32,859 nucleotides of DNA from Hydrogenophaga sp. (GTDB lineage Bacteria; Pseudomonadota; Gammaproteobacteria; Burkholderiales; Burkholderiaceae_C): the NCBI RefSeq assembly GCF_011390835.1, contig NZ_JAABRQ010000032.1, forward strand, positions 1 to 32,859, given 5' to 3'. The notes below the pieces were generated by a model. That model saw only the letters and a program-made list of their open reading frames with translations. It was not told the DNA's origin and searched no databases. A program made the translations under genes and the position numbers. This document shows positions 18,846 to 27,005 of the stretch, piece after piece. Every line of letters starts with the position of its first letter. Within the stretch, counting starts at the first letter, position 1.

Positions 18846-19393
18846 ATGAACAAACGGAAAAATATGGGCCTGACCCTGGTCGAGCTCTTGCTTTCGGGGG
18901 GCGTTGATAGGCGTGCTGGCTGCGCTTTCTGCTACCAGCTTCACGCAGCTCTCATACGAAACGCGGCTGTCAATGTTGAGCAACCAATTTTTGTCCGATC
19001 TGGCAGGCGCCCGTTCCGAGGCGATCAAGCGGGGGACAAGGGTTGTGCTTCGTAAGGCATCAAATGGCACCTTTTGTGTCAGTTCTGGGGGGAACCAGGG
19101 ATGGCTGGTCTTTGAGGATCAAAACAACAATGGGGCCAGGGACGCAACCGAACGTCTCGTCTCGCAACTGGGTGCCCAGCCGGCGGGATGGACAATCAGG
19201 GGGGCATTCACGGGCGCGCACTTTGTGTCATATCACCCCAGTGGGCGGACCATGTTGCCTTCAGGGGCATTGCAGGCGGGGACGCAGACGATTTGCCGGG
19301 CGAGCCATTCCCCACACCGTTGGCGTGCAGGTTGTCATTACCAATGCAGGAAGGCCGCGCACGCAGCGTACCCAGCTAACGCAGTGCGGCTAG
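18846..19393 (+). pseudogene. Second fimT/gspH-like pseudopilin gene, broken by two +1 frameshifts
   Basis: A strong ribosome site (GGAGG) precedes ATG 18846. The first frame encodes MNKRKNMG-LTLVELLLS, a normal prepilin leader. At a run of six G (18896-18901) the reading must move by one base to continue as ALIGVLAALSATSF and the GspH body (DLAGARSEAIKRGTRVVL, GWLVFEDQNNNG). Near 19305-19316, at a CCCC run, a second one-base move gives TVGVQVVITNAGRPRTQR, with the stop at 19391-19393. Removing one G and one C restores a single 181-residue pseudopilin. Both lesions are extra bases in homopolymers, so sequencing or assembly error is as likely as true decay. It is divergent from fimT and convergent with nrdR. 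Confidence 0.8.
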
Positions 19394-19403
19394 GCGCGCT
19401 GTT

Positions 19404-19853
19404 TTAGCGCCGCACTTCATCCACCAATGCCCGGAAGTCATCAATGTCCTCAAAGCTGCGGTAGACGCTGGCGAAGCGGATGTAAGCCACTTTGTCCAGC
19501 TTCTTGAGCTCGCGCATCACCATTTCGCCCAGGCGTGTGGCGGGTACCTCGCGGGCCCCTAGGTTCATCAGCTTTTCTTCGATGCGTTCAATGGCCGTAT
19601 CGACTTGTTCGGTGCTGACGGGTCGCTTTCGCAAGGCCAACGTGAATGACGCTCGCAGCTTGCCGGGCACGTAGTCCACCCGCCTGCCGTCCTTTTTGAC
19701 CACAGCGGGAAACGTCACATCGGGGCGCTCATAGGTGGTGAAACGCTTTTCACAGTGACCGCATTGGCGCCGCCGACGCACAAAGTCGGCCTCCTCCGAG
19801 ACGCGGGTCTCGACCACCTGGGTTTCCAGATGACCGCAAAACGGGCATTTCAT
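19404..19853 (-). CDS. nrdR: Transcriptional repressor NrdR
   Basis: NrdR represses ribonucleotide reductase genes in response to dATP/ATP. The protein has 149 residues, the normal length. The N-terminal zinc ribbon has Cys3, Cys6, Cys31 and Cys34 (CPFC and CGHC). An ATP-cone domain follows from about residue 49 ([20 protein letters not shown]). It ends in [23 protein letters not shown]. The glyA-nrdR order on one strand is widespread in proteobacteria. The 161-base gap to glyA is filled with palindromic GC-rich sequence. Confidence 0.97.
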   Translation of the reverse strand: MKCPFCGHLETQVVETRVSEEADFVRRRRQCGHCEKRFTTYERPDVTFPAVVKKDGRRVDYVPGKLRASFTLALRKRPVSTEQVDTAIERIEEKLMNLGAREVPATRLGEMVMRELKKLDKVAYIRFASVYRSFEDIDDFRALVDEVRR

Positions 19854-19883
19854 CGGCTAAAACCTCCGCTTGGCGCAATAGAT

Positions 19884-20018
19884 CCCCACGGCGTGGGGAA
19901 CATCGCGACGGCCGCCGGGCCACCCCAAGGCAGACCCAGCCCCCTCGGGGGGGCAGCGACCCGCGAAGCGGCGGAGCCGCGAGTCGCATCTGCAGGATGC
20001 GGTTCGCGAGGGGGTCAC
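19884..20018. repeat. GC-rich palindromic (REP-like) element cluster between glyA and nrdR
   Basis: Several inverted repeats are packed here: CCCCAC-GGC-GTGGGG (19884-19898), CCCCTCGGGGGG (from 19941), GCGACCCGCG paired with CGCGAGTCGC (19956-19965 and 19978-19987, one mismatch) and GCATC-TGCAG-GATGC (19986-20000). The block ends with TTCGCGAGGGGGTCAC, running into the glyA stop codon. A related element lies upstream of glyA at 21386-21420. Such GC palindromes are commonly dispersed between genes in Comamonadaceae and may also act as a terminator or mRNA 3'-end stabiliser for glyA. Confidence 0.5.
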
Positions 20019-21259
20019 TTGTAGACTGGAAAACGCACCGTCAGCGCGTTGACCTTGGCGCGCACCGCGTCGATGTTGGCCGGGTCGCGCGGGTTGTCAA
20101 GCACATCGGCGATCAGGTGGGCGGTGGCGCGGGCTTCCTCGTCTTTGAAGCCGCGGGTGGTCATGGCCGGTGTGCCGATGCGCACGCCGCTGGTCACCAT
20201 GGGCTTTTCCGGGTCGTTCGGGATGGCGTTCTTGTTGATCGTCATGTGGGCGCTGCCCAGCACGGCCTCGGCTTCCTTGCCTGTGATGCCCTTGGCCCGC
20301 AGGTCGACCAGCATGACGTGGCTTTCGGTGCGTCCGCTGACGATGCGCAGTCCGCGCTCGGTCAGGGTTTCGGCGACGATGCGCGCATTGGTCAGCACCT
20401 GCTGCTGGTAGGCCTTGAAGCCGGGCTGGAGAGCTTCCTTGAACGCCACCGCCTTGGCCGCGATCACGTGCATCAGCGGGCCGCCTTGCAGGCCGGGGAA
20501 GATGGCGCTGTTGATGGCTTTTTCGTGTTGCGCCTTCATCAGGATGATGCCGCCGCGCGGGCCGCGCAGGCTCTTGTGGGTGGTGGAGGTGACCACGTCG
20601 GCGTGTGGCACTGGGTTGGGGTAGACGCCGGCGGCGATCAGACCGGCGTAGTGCGCCATGTCGACCAGAAAGATTGCGCCCACGTCCTTGGCCACCTTGG
20701 CAAACCGCTCGAAATCGATGCGCAGGCTGTAGGCCGACGCGCCGGCGATGATGAGTTTGGGCTTGGTCTCGTGGGCTTTCCTCTCCATGGCGTCGTAGTC
20801 GATGGCCTCATTGGCGTCCAGGCCATAGCTCACCACGTTGAACCACTTGCCACTCATGTTCAGCGGCATGCCGTGGGTGAGGTGGCCGCCCTCGGCCAGG
20901 CTCATGCCCATGATGGTGTCGCCCGGCTTGAGGAAAGCGAGGAACACGGCTTCGTTGGCCGAGGCGCCGCAATGCGGTTGCACGTTGGCGGCGTCGGCGC
21001 CAAAGATCTGCTTGGCACGGTCAATCGCCAGTTGCTCGGCCACGTCCACATGCTCACAGCCACCGTAGTAACGGCGACCGGGATAGCCCTCGGCGTACTT
21101 GTTGGTGAGCTGGGTGCCCTGGGCCGCCATGACGGCGGGAGAGGCATAGTTTTCGCTGGCAATCAGCTCGATGTGGTGTTCCTGGCGTTCGTTCTCGGCC
21201 TGGATGGCGGCAAACAGCTCGGGGTCGGTCTGCTCGATGAGGATGTTGCGGTCGTACAT
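20015..21259 (-). CDS. glyA: Serine hydroxymethyltransferase
   Basis: This PLP enzyme converts serine and tetrahydrofolate to glycine and 5,10-methylene-tetrahydrofolate, the main one-carbon source. It has 414 residues, the normal length. Motifs are the N-terminal [31 protein letters not shown], the cofactor segment [39 protein letters not shown] with PLP-binding Lys229, and the C-terminal [15 protein letters not shown]. The start MYDRNIL was chosen by family comparison; the frame is open for 30 more codons upstream from a TTG, but those residues look non-coding. Confidence 0.97.
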   Translation of the reverse strand: MYDRNILIEQTDPELFAAIQAENERQEHHIELIASENYASPAVMAAQGTQLTNKYAEGYPGRRYYGGCEHVDVAEQLAIDRAKQIFGADAANVQPHCGASANEAVFLAFLKPGDTIMGMSLAEGGHLTHGMPLNMSGKWFNVVSYGLDANEAIDYDAMERKAHETKPKLIIAGASAYSLRIDFERFAKVAKDVGAIFLVDMAHYAGLIAAGVYPNPVPHADVVTSTTHKSLRGPRGGIILMKAQHEKAINSAIFPGLQGGPLMHVIAAKAVAFKEALQPGFKAYQQQVLTNARIVAETLTERGLRIVSGRTESHVMLVDLRAKGITGKEAEAVLGSAHMTINKNAIPNDPEKPMVTSGVRIGTPAMTTRGFKDEEARATAHLIADVLDNPRDPANIDAVRAKVNALTVRFPVYK

Positions 21260-21385
21260 GCTGACGGTTTTCGGTGGCGTGAAACCCTGGGCGCGCTCGG
21301 ATGCGCGGCAGGGGCTGCCCAGGCGAACGGCTGAACGCTCACGAAACAAGGCATCGGAGCGGCGCGCTTCCCAGTGGTTGTCCCT

Positions 21386-21420
21386 GCGACGCGCCGAGGG
21401 CGGGTCGCGAGGGGGGCCAC
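21386..21420. repeat. GC-rich palindromic element upstream of glyA
   Basis: GCGAC and GTCGC arms (21386-21390 and 21404-21408) enclose a 13-base loop, followed by GCGAGGGGGGCCAC. The string TCGCGAGGGGG is shared with the element downstream of glyA (20004-20014) in the same orientation, so glyA is bracketed by two related elements. The rest of the 298-base gap between glyA and the transglycosylase gene shows only a short hairpin (GGCAG-GGG-CTGCC, 21307-21319) and no gene. Confidence 0.4.
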
Positions 21421-21557
21421 GTCAACACCCAGTACCTCAGCAGTCGCCAAGGGGGGTGTCTATCGCCAGTTGCGCACTGTGTGAGTTTATCCGACAGGGC
21501 GCGAAACCGCCGCCCCGGCAGAGGGCGCAGAGTGGCCCAGTCGGCTTCAGGCCTGGC

Positions 21558-22478
21558 TCAGGACTGGAACAGCGGCGACTGCGTTGGCGCGGCCGGCTGT
21601 CTGGGGGCCTCGGCCTCGATCGCCGGGTCGTTGGGCGTGGGCTTGGCTTCGGTTTCAGCTGGGGCGCTGACCGGAACGGTCGTGAACTTGGGGAAGGTCA
21701 CCGGCATGGGCTTGCCCAGCGCCACGCTCTGGATGCGCAGGTGCTCGGCCATCACGCGGTTCACGTACCAGCTACCGTCGGTGGTCACCGCGCCCACGTA
21801 AAGGCGCAAGCCGCCTTCAATCGAGCCGGCGCGGCGAATGCAGTCCTGCAGCACCTTCACGCCCACCCGCAGGTTGGTGACCGGATCGAAGGCTGCGAGC
21901 TGACCGCCGAAATCATCGTACTTGTCGGTGTGTACGCGCGTCATCACCTGCATCAGGCCCTGGGCGCCAACGGGGCTCTGGGCGAACGGGTTGAAGCGCG
22001 ATTCGATGGCCATGATGGCCAGGATCAACGTCGGATCCAGCTTGGCTTTTTCGCCAATCTCGAAAGCCTCGGCCACCAGTGCACCCACGGGCTCAGGGGC
22101 CACGCGGTACTTGCGGCTCAGCCAGAAGGCCACCTTGGCCTGCTGCTTGGGCAGTTCATGAGGCAGGGCCGCGGTGACGCGATCGACCGCTGTGGGTTCG
22201 GCTTCCAATGTCAGCGCGCTGGGGTTGGCCGCTTCTTCGGCGGCGGCCACGGCTTCCTGGCGGTCCATCAGCCAGCCGAGCAGCTTTTGCTCGCCGGCAA
22301 CGCGCCATTCGGTGTTGAGGCTGAGGGTGACCAGGCCGACCACCAGCACAGTGCCCAGCAGGGCCACGCTGTTGTGGGTGACAGCCATGAAGCCTTGGTA
22401 AGTGTCGACCACGGTGGCACGAGCCGCGCTCAACACGGAGCGCCTTCGTTCACGCAGGGCAGTGGGCAAGTTGATCAT
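21558..22478 (-). CDS. Membrane-anchored lytic transglycosylase (SLT domain)
   Basis: This murein lytic transglycosylase has 306 residues. A cytoplasmic N-terminus of about 35 residues is followed by one membrane helix at about 36-54 (HNSVALLGTVLVVGLVTLSL). The Slt-type catalytic domain lies at about 120-265. The catalytic glutamate is Glu159 in IMAIESRFNPFAQS, followed by the family loop GAQGLMQVM. The tail from about 275 is rich in Pro and Ala. Enzymes of this type cleave peptidoglycan in the periplasm with formation of anhydro-muramic ends. The start MINLPTAL has a GGAG ribosome site eight bases upstream; an apparent extension of 53 codons upstream looks non-coding. Confidence 0.92.
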   Translation of the reverse strand: MINLPTALRERRRSVLSAARATVVDTYQGFMAVTHNSVALLGTVLVVGLVTLSLNTEWRVAGEQKLLGWLMDRQEAVAAAEEAANPSALTLEAEPTAVDRVTAALPHELPKQQAKVAFWLSRKYRVAPEPVGALVAEAFEIGEKAKLDPTLILAIMAIESRFNPFAQSPVGAQGLMQVMTRVHTDKYDDFGGQLAAFDPVTNLRVGVKVLQDCIRRAGSIEGGLRLYVGAVTTDGSWYVNRVMAEHLRIQSVALGKPMPVTFPKFTTVPVSAPAETEAKPTPNDPAIEAEAPRQPAAPTQSPLFQS

Positions 22479-22611
22479 CGATGTTTCTCCTGGGGGGCCG
22501 GCGGACGCGATGTCCACTGGGCAGATGCAGAACGACCTCTTGGTGGTCAGAGGGTGCCGCAGGGTTCCGCGGCGGGATTGGGGTTTACCCGCAATCACTG
22601 GTGGCCGAATG

Positions 22612-22683
22612 TTAGGGTCGGCCAAATACGAAGTCAATGATTTGAACGACGTTCAAAACAACCAGTAGGTATATAGAAGCCAT
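22612..22683 (-). CDS. Possible 23-residue hydrophobic peptide or gene remnant
   Basis: In an AT-rich patch, an ATG preceded by AAGG opens a short frame encoding MASIYLLVVLNVVQIIDF and five more residues, ending in TAA. The peptide is one continuous membrane-like helix. The same frame is open upstream to 22797 but there looks non-coding (Arg-rich). A hairpin GGCCGA...TCGGCC (22603-22623) surrounds the stop. The base composition differs from the neighbouring genes, so this could be the tail of a lost membrane-protein gene, a small membrane protein, or chance. I do not recognise a family. Confidence 0.25.
   Translation of the reverse strand: MASIYLLVVLNVVQIIDFVFGRP
22642..22656. promoter_or_regulatory. 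Perfect 15-bp palindrome, possible operator
   Basis: TTGAACGACGTTCAA has seven-base arms (TTGAACG/CGTTCAA) around a single central A. It lies in the AT-rich part of the 680-bp gap between the divergent transglycosylase and DUF748 genes, where an operator would be expected. It also overlaps the small hydrophobic frame. No regulator is identified. Confidence 0.3.
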
Positions 22684-22874
22684 CCAGATGACCTTGAAAC
22701 GGAGTTCTCTAGCGCGGGCCCCAGCAACGGCGCGGCCTGCCAGCGCATCCCGGCGCCGCCGCCGCCTGTCGCCTCCTAGACACCGTTGACGTGGCAAAAA
22801 GCCCGAAGCCCTGCGCTTGAATGGATGCGCGTTTTGTGATTGGAATTCCCCATCGACCGGCCCCGGGCCAAGGC

Positions 22875-22903
22875 TTGTGGGTCGGGCGCATGCGGCGTAT
22901 TCT
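22875..22903 (+). promoter_or_regulatory. Candidate sigma-70 promoter ahead of the structured intergenic segment
   Basis: TTGTGG (22875-22880) and TATTCT (22898-22903) are separated by exactly 17 bases. Start of transcription would be near 22910. The -35 match is only three of six and the -10 match four of six. The support comes from the spacing and from the hairpins and terminator that follow. Confidence 0.3.
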
Positions 22904-22909
22904 GTGAGT

Positions 22910-23092
22910 GCGGGTCGTGATGACTTGCATCGTCGGTCAACAGGCGAAAGCCACGTTCGCCGGCAAACTTAGGGCGCAATACCTTGCGCCCCGGTTGGGG
23001 GGACATCCAACTCTCTCCGCCGACCCCCGATGGCAAGAGCAGTTTGCCCGCCATCAACCCCGGTGGGTTCAGCCTGCCGGGGTTTCTTGTTT
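22910..23092 (+). ncRNA. Candidate structured small RNA or leader RNA upstream of the DUF748 gene
   Basis: This segment carries far more pairing than the surroundings. GGCGAA/TTCGCC pair at 22943-22961. A perfect eight-base stem GGGCGCAA-TACC-TTGCGCCC lies at 22972-22991. The outer arm GGCAAACT (22962-22969) pairs with AGTTTGCC (23041-23048). It ends with AACCCCGG/CCGGGGTT and TTTCTTGTTT at 23056-23092. With the candidate promoter just upstream this gives a unit of about 180 nt. It matches none of the riboswitch or housekeeping RNA consensus sequences I could recall. It could be an independent sRNA or an attenuating 5' leader of the next gene. The same bases also read open in the DUF748 frame, but without protein-like character. 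Confidence 0.35.
23056..23092 (+). terminator. Intrinsic terminator-like hairpin 67 bases before the DUF748 start
   Basis: A perfect eight-base-pair stem, AACCCCGG (23056-23063) with CCGGGGTT (23077-23084), encloses a 13-base loop. TCTTGTTT follows (23085-23092), a T-rich but not unbroken tail. No protein gene on this strand ends upstream, so it would terminate a small RNA or attenuate transcription into the next gene. Confidence 0.5.
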
Positions 23093-23159
23093 CTGGGGCT
23101 CGTGGGTCAGGTATGGGCCTCGGTTGGCTGACCTGCCGCGGTTCGGCGACACTGCAGCC

Positions 23160-26100
23160 ATGACCGTTTCGCCTTCGCCAGCCGCAGCGACACATGCCCG
23201 CCCAGCCCTGCACCGCTGGGGGCGGCGCGCGCTGATCGCCATCGCCAGCCTGCTCGGGCTGTGGCTGGTGACCTGGCTGGGCATGCCCCATCTGCTCAAG
23301 TGGCAGCTGCAGAAACAGGGCACAGCCCAGTTGGGGCGCACGGTCACGGTCGATCGCGTGGACTTCCGTCCCTGGTCGCTGGAGCTGACCCTGCTCGGGC
23401 TGCGGGTGGCCGACGCCAGCGGTGCGGGTGACCAGTTCCGACTCAAGCGTCTCTATATAGATGCCGAGCTGCAGTCCTTGTTGCGGCTGGCGCCGGTGGT
23501 GGACGCGATTGCCATCGAACAGCCGCAGGTTTCCCTTCGGCATCTGGGCGAAGGGCGCTACGACATCGACGACATCCTGCAGCGGCTGGCCCGACCCGAA
23601 CCGGCCGAGCCCAGCCAACCCCTGCGCTTTGCACTGTTCAACATCGCGGTCACCGAAGGGGAGTTGCTGTTCGTCGACGACCCGGTGGGCGCCAGCCACC
23701 GGCTGGACAAGCTGAACCTGCACGTACCGTTTCTGAGCAACTTGGCCTCGCGCCGCGAAGTGTTCACGCAGCCACAACTCGCGTTTGAGCTCAATGGCAG
23801 CCCCTTTGCCTCGCGCGCCAGCACGACCCCTTTTGCCGAGAGTCAACAAACCCAGGCTAGTCTGGATATCCCATCGCTGGACCTGGCGCCCTACCTGCCG
23901 TATTGGCCGGCCGCTTGGCCGGTGCGCCCCACGGCAGGCGTGCTGCAGCTGGCCATGACGCTGTCGTTCGAGCAGCGCGAACAGCCCCAGGTAGTGCTCG
24001 CGGGCAGCACCGCGCTCACCGGTTTGCGGATGGTTCAGAGAGGCTCGGGCGCGCCGGCGGCCGACCTTCTGGCGTGGGATCGGCTGGCGGTGGTGTTGAA
24101 CCGGGTCGAACCGCTGGCGCAGCGGGTGGACATCGCCTCCGTGGAGCTCAGCGGGCCGGCGGTGCGGGTGGTGAGAGACGAGGCTGGCCGGATCAACCTG
24201 CAGACCGTGGCTGACGGCTGGGTCCGTGCGCTCCAGCCTCAGGCGGCGGAGGCCCAGCCGGCGCCCTCAGGCCCAGCCTTGCCCGCCTGGAGCGTCCAGG
24301 TGGGGGAGGTGCTGGTCCAGGACGGGCGGGTGCACTGGGCAGACGCCGCGGTGGAACCCGCTGCGGCGCTGGCGCTGGATCAGTTGCGCGTGGCGGTGAA
24401 GACGATCACCTGGCCGGTGCAGGCGGCGATGCCGTTTGAAATCACCGCGCTGCTTGGTACCGCATCGCTCAGCGTGCGGGGCAGCGCCACCGATGCGCTG
24501 GCGTCGGCGCAGATTGCGTTGGGGGACCTGCCACTGTCGACCGTGGCGCCGTACCTGGCCCAGTCCCTAGTGCCGCCCCTGAGCGGCCGGGTGGGGGCTG
24601 ATGCGTCGCTTCGCTGGCAAGCCGCGCAGGGAGAACAGCCGCCGGCGCTGGTGGTGGATGCCGAGCGGGTGGAGCTCAACGACCTGTTGCTGGGCGCCGC
24701 CCGGTCACCGCTGGCGGGCCTGAAGCAGCTGCTTGTGATCGGTGCGACGATCGATCTGGCCGCGCAAACGGTGAAGGTCGGCGCGCTGGCGCTGGACGGG
24801 CCGCGTCTGGACGTGGTGCGCGAGCCCGACGGCCGCTTTTCGCCACAAGCCTGGTTCCCCGCCTCATCAGACGCGGCGACGCCGAGCGCTGGGGGCGCTG
24901 CTGTTGCCAAGCCCTGGGCGCTGCGCATTGCCGATCTGGGTGTGAAAAATGGCGACATTGGCTGGGAAGACCGGCAGCTGGTCCGCCCAGCCGCCCTGCG
25001 GTTCAACGGCGTGCAATTGCAGTTGAAAGACGTGCAGCCGCTGGCGAGAGAGCAGCCGTTCATGCCGGTCAACCTGAAGCTGCGGATGGCGCCAGCACAG
25101 GCAGCCCAGGGCGATCCGGGGCGGCTGGATGTGCAAGGCACGCTGCGCCTGCCGGCGCTCGACAACCCACGCGACCCGGGCCTGCAGCTCAAAGGCCAAG
25201 TGCAGGCCGAGCGTTTGCCGGTGCACGCGCTGGAACCCTATTTTGGTGACCAGCTCAACCTGGAGTTGCTGCGGGCCGACGCCAGCTACCGCGGCTCGCT
25301 CACCTTCGCCCTGCCGCCGCAAGGTCTGGCGCTGGCGCTGGCTGGTGATGTGGCGGTGGAAGACTTTCGCGCCAACACTTTGTCGCCCAGCGAGGATTTG
25401 CTGGCCTGGAAGGTGCTGAACCTGCGCCAGATGGCGCTCGATCTGGTGCCAGACCAGCCGATGCGCCTGGCGGTGGGGGAAGCCGCCCTGAGCGACTACT
25501 TCGCTCGCATCGTCGTGGCGGCCGATGGGCGTATCAACCTGCAAACCCTGGTGAAAGCCAGCGAGTCGGACAGCGCCGCGCCCACCAACAGCGTGTCGGC
25601 GACCGTCACCCCGACCGACACGGCCACGGTCGCTCCCGTGTCGAGTGGTCTGGCGCCCGACATCCGCTTTGGGCCGATCAGCCTGGTCAATGGCCGAGTG
25701 TTCTTCTCCGACCGCTTTATCAAGCCCAACTACTCGGCCAACCTCAGCGAGCTCACCGGCGGCATCGGCGCCTTTGCCAGCACCGAATCCGCCGTTGGCG
25801 GTACACCGCAGCTGGCCGATCTGACGCTCAGGGGGCTCGCCGAAGGCACGGCGCAGCTGGATATTAGCGGCCGACTCAATCCGCTGGCCCGACCGCTGGC
25901 GCTCGACATCCAGGGCAAGGTGCGCGATCTGGAGCTGCCGCCGCTCTCGCCTTACAGCGTGAAGTACGCAGGCTACGGCATCGACCGTGGCAAGCTCAGC
26001 GTGGACGTGAACTACCGCATCCAGCCCGACGGGCAGCTCACCGCCAGCAACCAGATCACCTTGAACCAGCTCAGCTTTAGCGACCGCGTGGACGGCAGCG

Positions 26101-26861
26101 ACGCGCCCAACCTCCCAGTCAAGCTCGCGGTGGCCTTGTTGGCCGATCGCCGCGGCGTGATCGACATCAACCTTCCGGTCAGCGGCTCGATCAACGACCC
26201 TCAGTTCCGCATCGGATCCATCATCTTCAAGCTGATCTTCAACCTGATCGGAAAGGCCATCACGGCACCGTTCTCCCTGCTTGCTAGTGCGCTGGGCGGA
26301 GGCGATAACGAATTGAGCCGGGTCGACTTTGCGCCCGGGCGCGCGGTGCTCGCCGACGAAGGGCGCAAGCGCCTGGATGCGGTGGCCAAGGCGCTGGGCG
26401 AACGGCCGGCCTTGTTGCTCACGGTGGTGGGCCACAGCGACCTGGAGGCCGAGCGTGCCGCCTACCAGCGCGCCCAGCTCGACCAGCGGGTCCTGGCGGA
26501 AAAGCGCCGCCGGCTGGCACGCGATAGCGCCTTGATCACCAGCACGCTGGTGGTGACACCAGCCGAGTACCCGGCACTGCTGCAGGAGGTTTACCGCCGC
26601 GCCGACATTCCCAAGCCGCGCAATGTGATCGGCATCGCCAAAGACATTCCTCAGGCGGACATGGAAGCCTTGTTGCTGGCCGCTCAACCTGTCACAGCCG
26701 ATGCCTTGCGCCAGCTCGCTGTGGCGCGCGGCGTCGCGGTGAAAGACTACCTGGCCAGCCGCGAGCTGCCCGAGGATCGCATGTTCCTGGGCGCGCCGGT
26801 GCTCAAGCGGCCTGATGACAAGTGGCAGCCGCAGGCCGAGCTCAAGCTCGCACCGCGCTAG
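23160..26861 (+). CDS. DUF748 domain-containing AsmA-like envelope protein
   Basis: This large protein has 1233 residues. An N-terminal membrane anchor at about 25-45 (RALIAIASLLGLWLVTWLGM) leads into repeated DUF748/AsmA-like segments, which are predicted to lie in the periplasm. Early family wording is GRTVTVDRVDFRPWSLELTLLGLRV, with a later copy FGPISLVNGRVFFSDRFIKPNYSANL. Near the C-terminus DFAPGRAVLADEGRKRLDAVAKAL and TVVGHSDLEAERA resemble an OmpA-like domain. The function is unproven; AsmA-superfamily proteins are linked to lipid transport between the membranes. The start at 23160 was chosen because the membrane anchor follows directly; the frame is open 84 codons further up across the structured RNA candidate. 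No clear ribosome site is seen. Confidence 0.88.
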   Translation: MTVSPSPAAATHARPALHRWGRRALIAIASLLGLWLVTWLGMPHLLKWQLQKQGTAQLGRTVTVDRVDFRPWSLELTLLGLRVADASGAGDQFRLKRLYIDAELQSLLRLAPVVDAIAIEQPQVSLRHLGEGRYDIDDILQRLARPEPAEPSQPLRFALFNIAVTEGELLFVDDPVGASHRLDKLNLHVPFLSNLASRREVFTQPQLAFELNGSPFASRASTTPFAESQQTQASLDIPSLDLAPYLPYWPAAWPVRPTAGVLQLAMTLSFEQREQPQVVLAGSTALTGLRMVQRGSGAPAADLLAWDRLAVVLNRVEPLAQRVDIASVELSGPAVRVVRDEAGRINLQTVADGWVRALQPQAAEAQPAPSGPALPAWSVQVGEVLVQDGRVHWADAAVEPAAALALDQLRVAVKTITWPVQAAMPFEITALLGTASLSVRGSATDALASAQIALGDLPLSTVAPYLAQSLVPPLSGRVGADASLRWQAAQGEQPPALVVDAERVELNDLLLGAARSPLAGLKQLLVIGATIDLAAQTVKVGALALDGPRLDVVREPDGRFSPQAWFPASSDAATPSAGGAAVAKPWALRIADLGVKNGDIGWEDRQLVRPAALRFNGVQLQLKDVQPLAREQPFMPVNLKLRMAPAQAAQGDPGRLDVQGTLRLPALDNPRDPGLQLKGQVQAERLPVHALEPYFGDQLNLELLRADASYRGSLTFALPPQGLALALAGDVAVEDFRANTLSPSEDLLAWKVLNLRQMALDLVPDQPMRLAVGEAALSDYFARIVVAADGRINLQTLVKASESDSAAPTNSVSATVTPTDTATVAPVSSGLAPDIRFGPISLVNGRVFFSDRFIKPNYSANLSELTGGIGAFASTESAVGGTPQLADLTLRGLAEGTAQLDISGRLNPLARPLALDIQGKVRDLELPPLSPYSVKYAGYGIDRGKLSVDVNYRIQPDGQLTASNQITLNQLSFSDRVDGSDAPNLPVKLAVALLADRRGVIDINLPVSGSINDPQFRIGSIIFKLIFNLIGKAITAPFSLLASALGGGDNELSRVDFAPGRAVLADEGRKRLDAVAKALGERPALLLTVVGHSDLEAERAAYQRAQLDQRVLAEKRRRLARDSALITSTLVVTPAEYPALLQEVYRRADIPKPRNVIGIAKDIPQADMEALLLAAQPVTADALRQLAVARGVAVKDYLASRELPEDRMFLGAPVLKRPDDKWQPQAELKLAPR

Positions 26862-26882
26862 CCGTGGACCGCGAGCGGCGCA

Positions 26883-26897
26883 GCCACCCTAGGTGGC
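26883..26897. repeat. Perfect hairpin after the DUF748 gene
   Basis: GCCACC-CTA-GGTGGC is a six-base-pair stem with a three-base loop, 21 bases after the DUF748 stop codon. No T run follows, so it is not an obvious intrinsic terminator. It may stabilise the mRNA end. Confidence 0.3.
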
Positions 26898-26961
26898 AAG
26901 CGCAAAGGCGGCGACAATACCCGTTGGGACTGCGCTGTGGCGGCGCGGGCCATGTCTCGTC

Positions 26962-26993
26962 TGCAGGGCCCAGCCCTGCACCCCTGGTTTTTT
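26962..26993 (+). terminator. Perfect eight-base-pair hairpin plus T run just before the DUF349 start
   Basis: TGCAGGGC-CCA-GCCCTGCA (26962-26980) is followed by CCCCTGG and then six T (26988-26993), ending 12 bases before the ATG of the next gene. The seven-base spacer before the T run is unusual for an intrinsic terminator. It could end the DUF748 transcript, or form a 5' leader hairpin for the DUF349 gene. Confidence 0.35.
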
Positions 26994-27005
26994 GTACCCA
27001 CTGTT

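Noticed and set aside
19997..21334. Long plus-strand frame of 445 codons opposite glyA
   Set aside because: It mirrors glyA almost exactly, has His/Gly/Val-rich composition typical of antisense readings of GC-rich genes, and shows no family motif.
22910..23092. Known riboswitch or 6S/SRP/RNase P RNA in the structured segment
   Set aside because: GGCAAAC and GCGAAAGCC resemble pieces of the cyclic di-GMP-I motif but occur in the wrong order. No match to recalled 6S, 4.5S, RNase P, cobalamin, glycine or TPP consensus. Left as unclassified.
22776..23849. Minus-strand frame of 357 codons across the DUF748 start
   Set aside because: It overlaps the conserved DUF748 N-terminus and the hairpin-rich segment, and its product is low-complexity. 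The hairpins argue for RNA structure rather than protein.
24867..26687. Minus-strand frame of 606 codons inside the DUF748 gene
   Set aside because: The sense strand encodes a recognisable DUF748 protein. The antisense product is Gln/His/Arg-rich without domains, a high-GC artefact.
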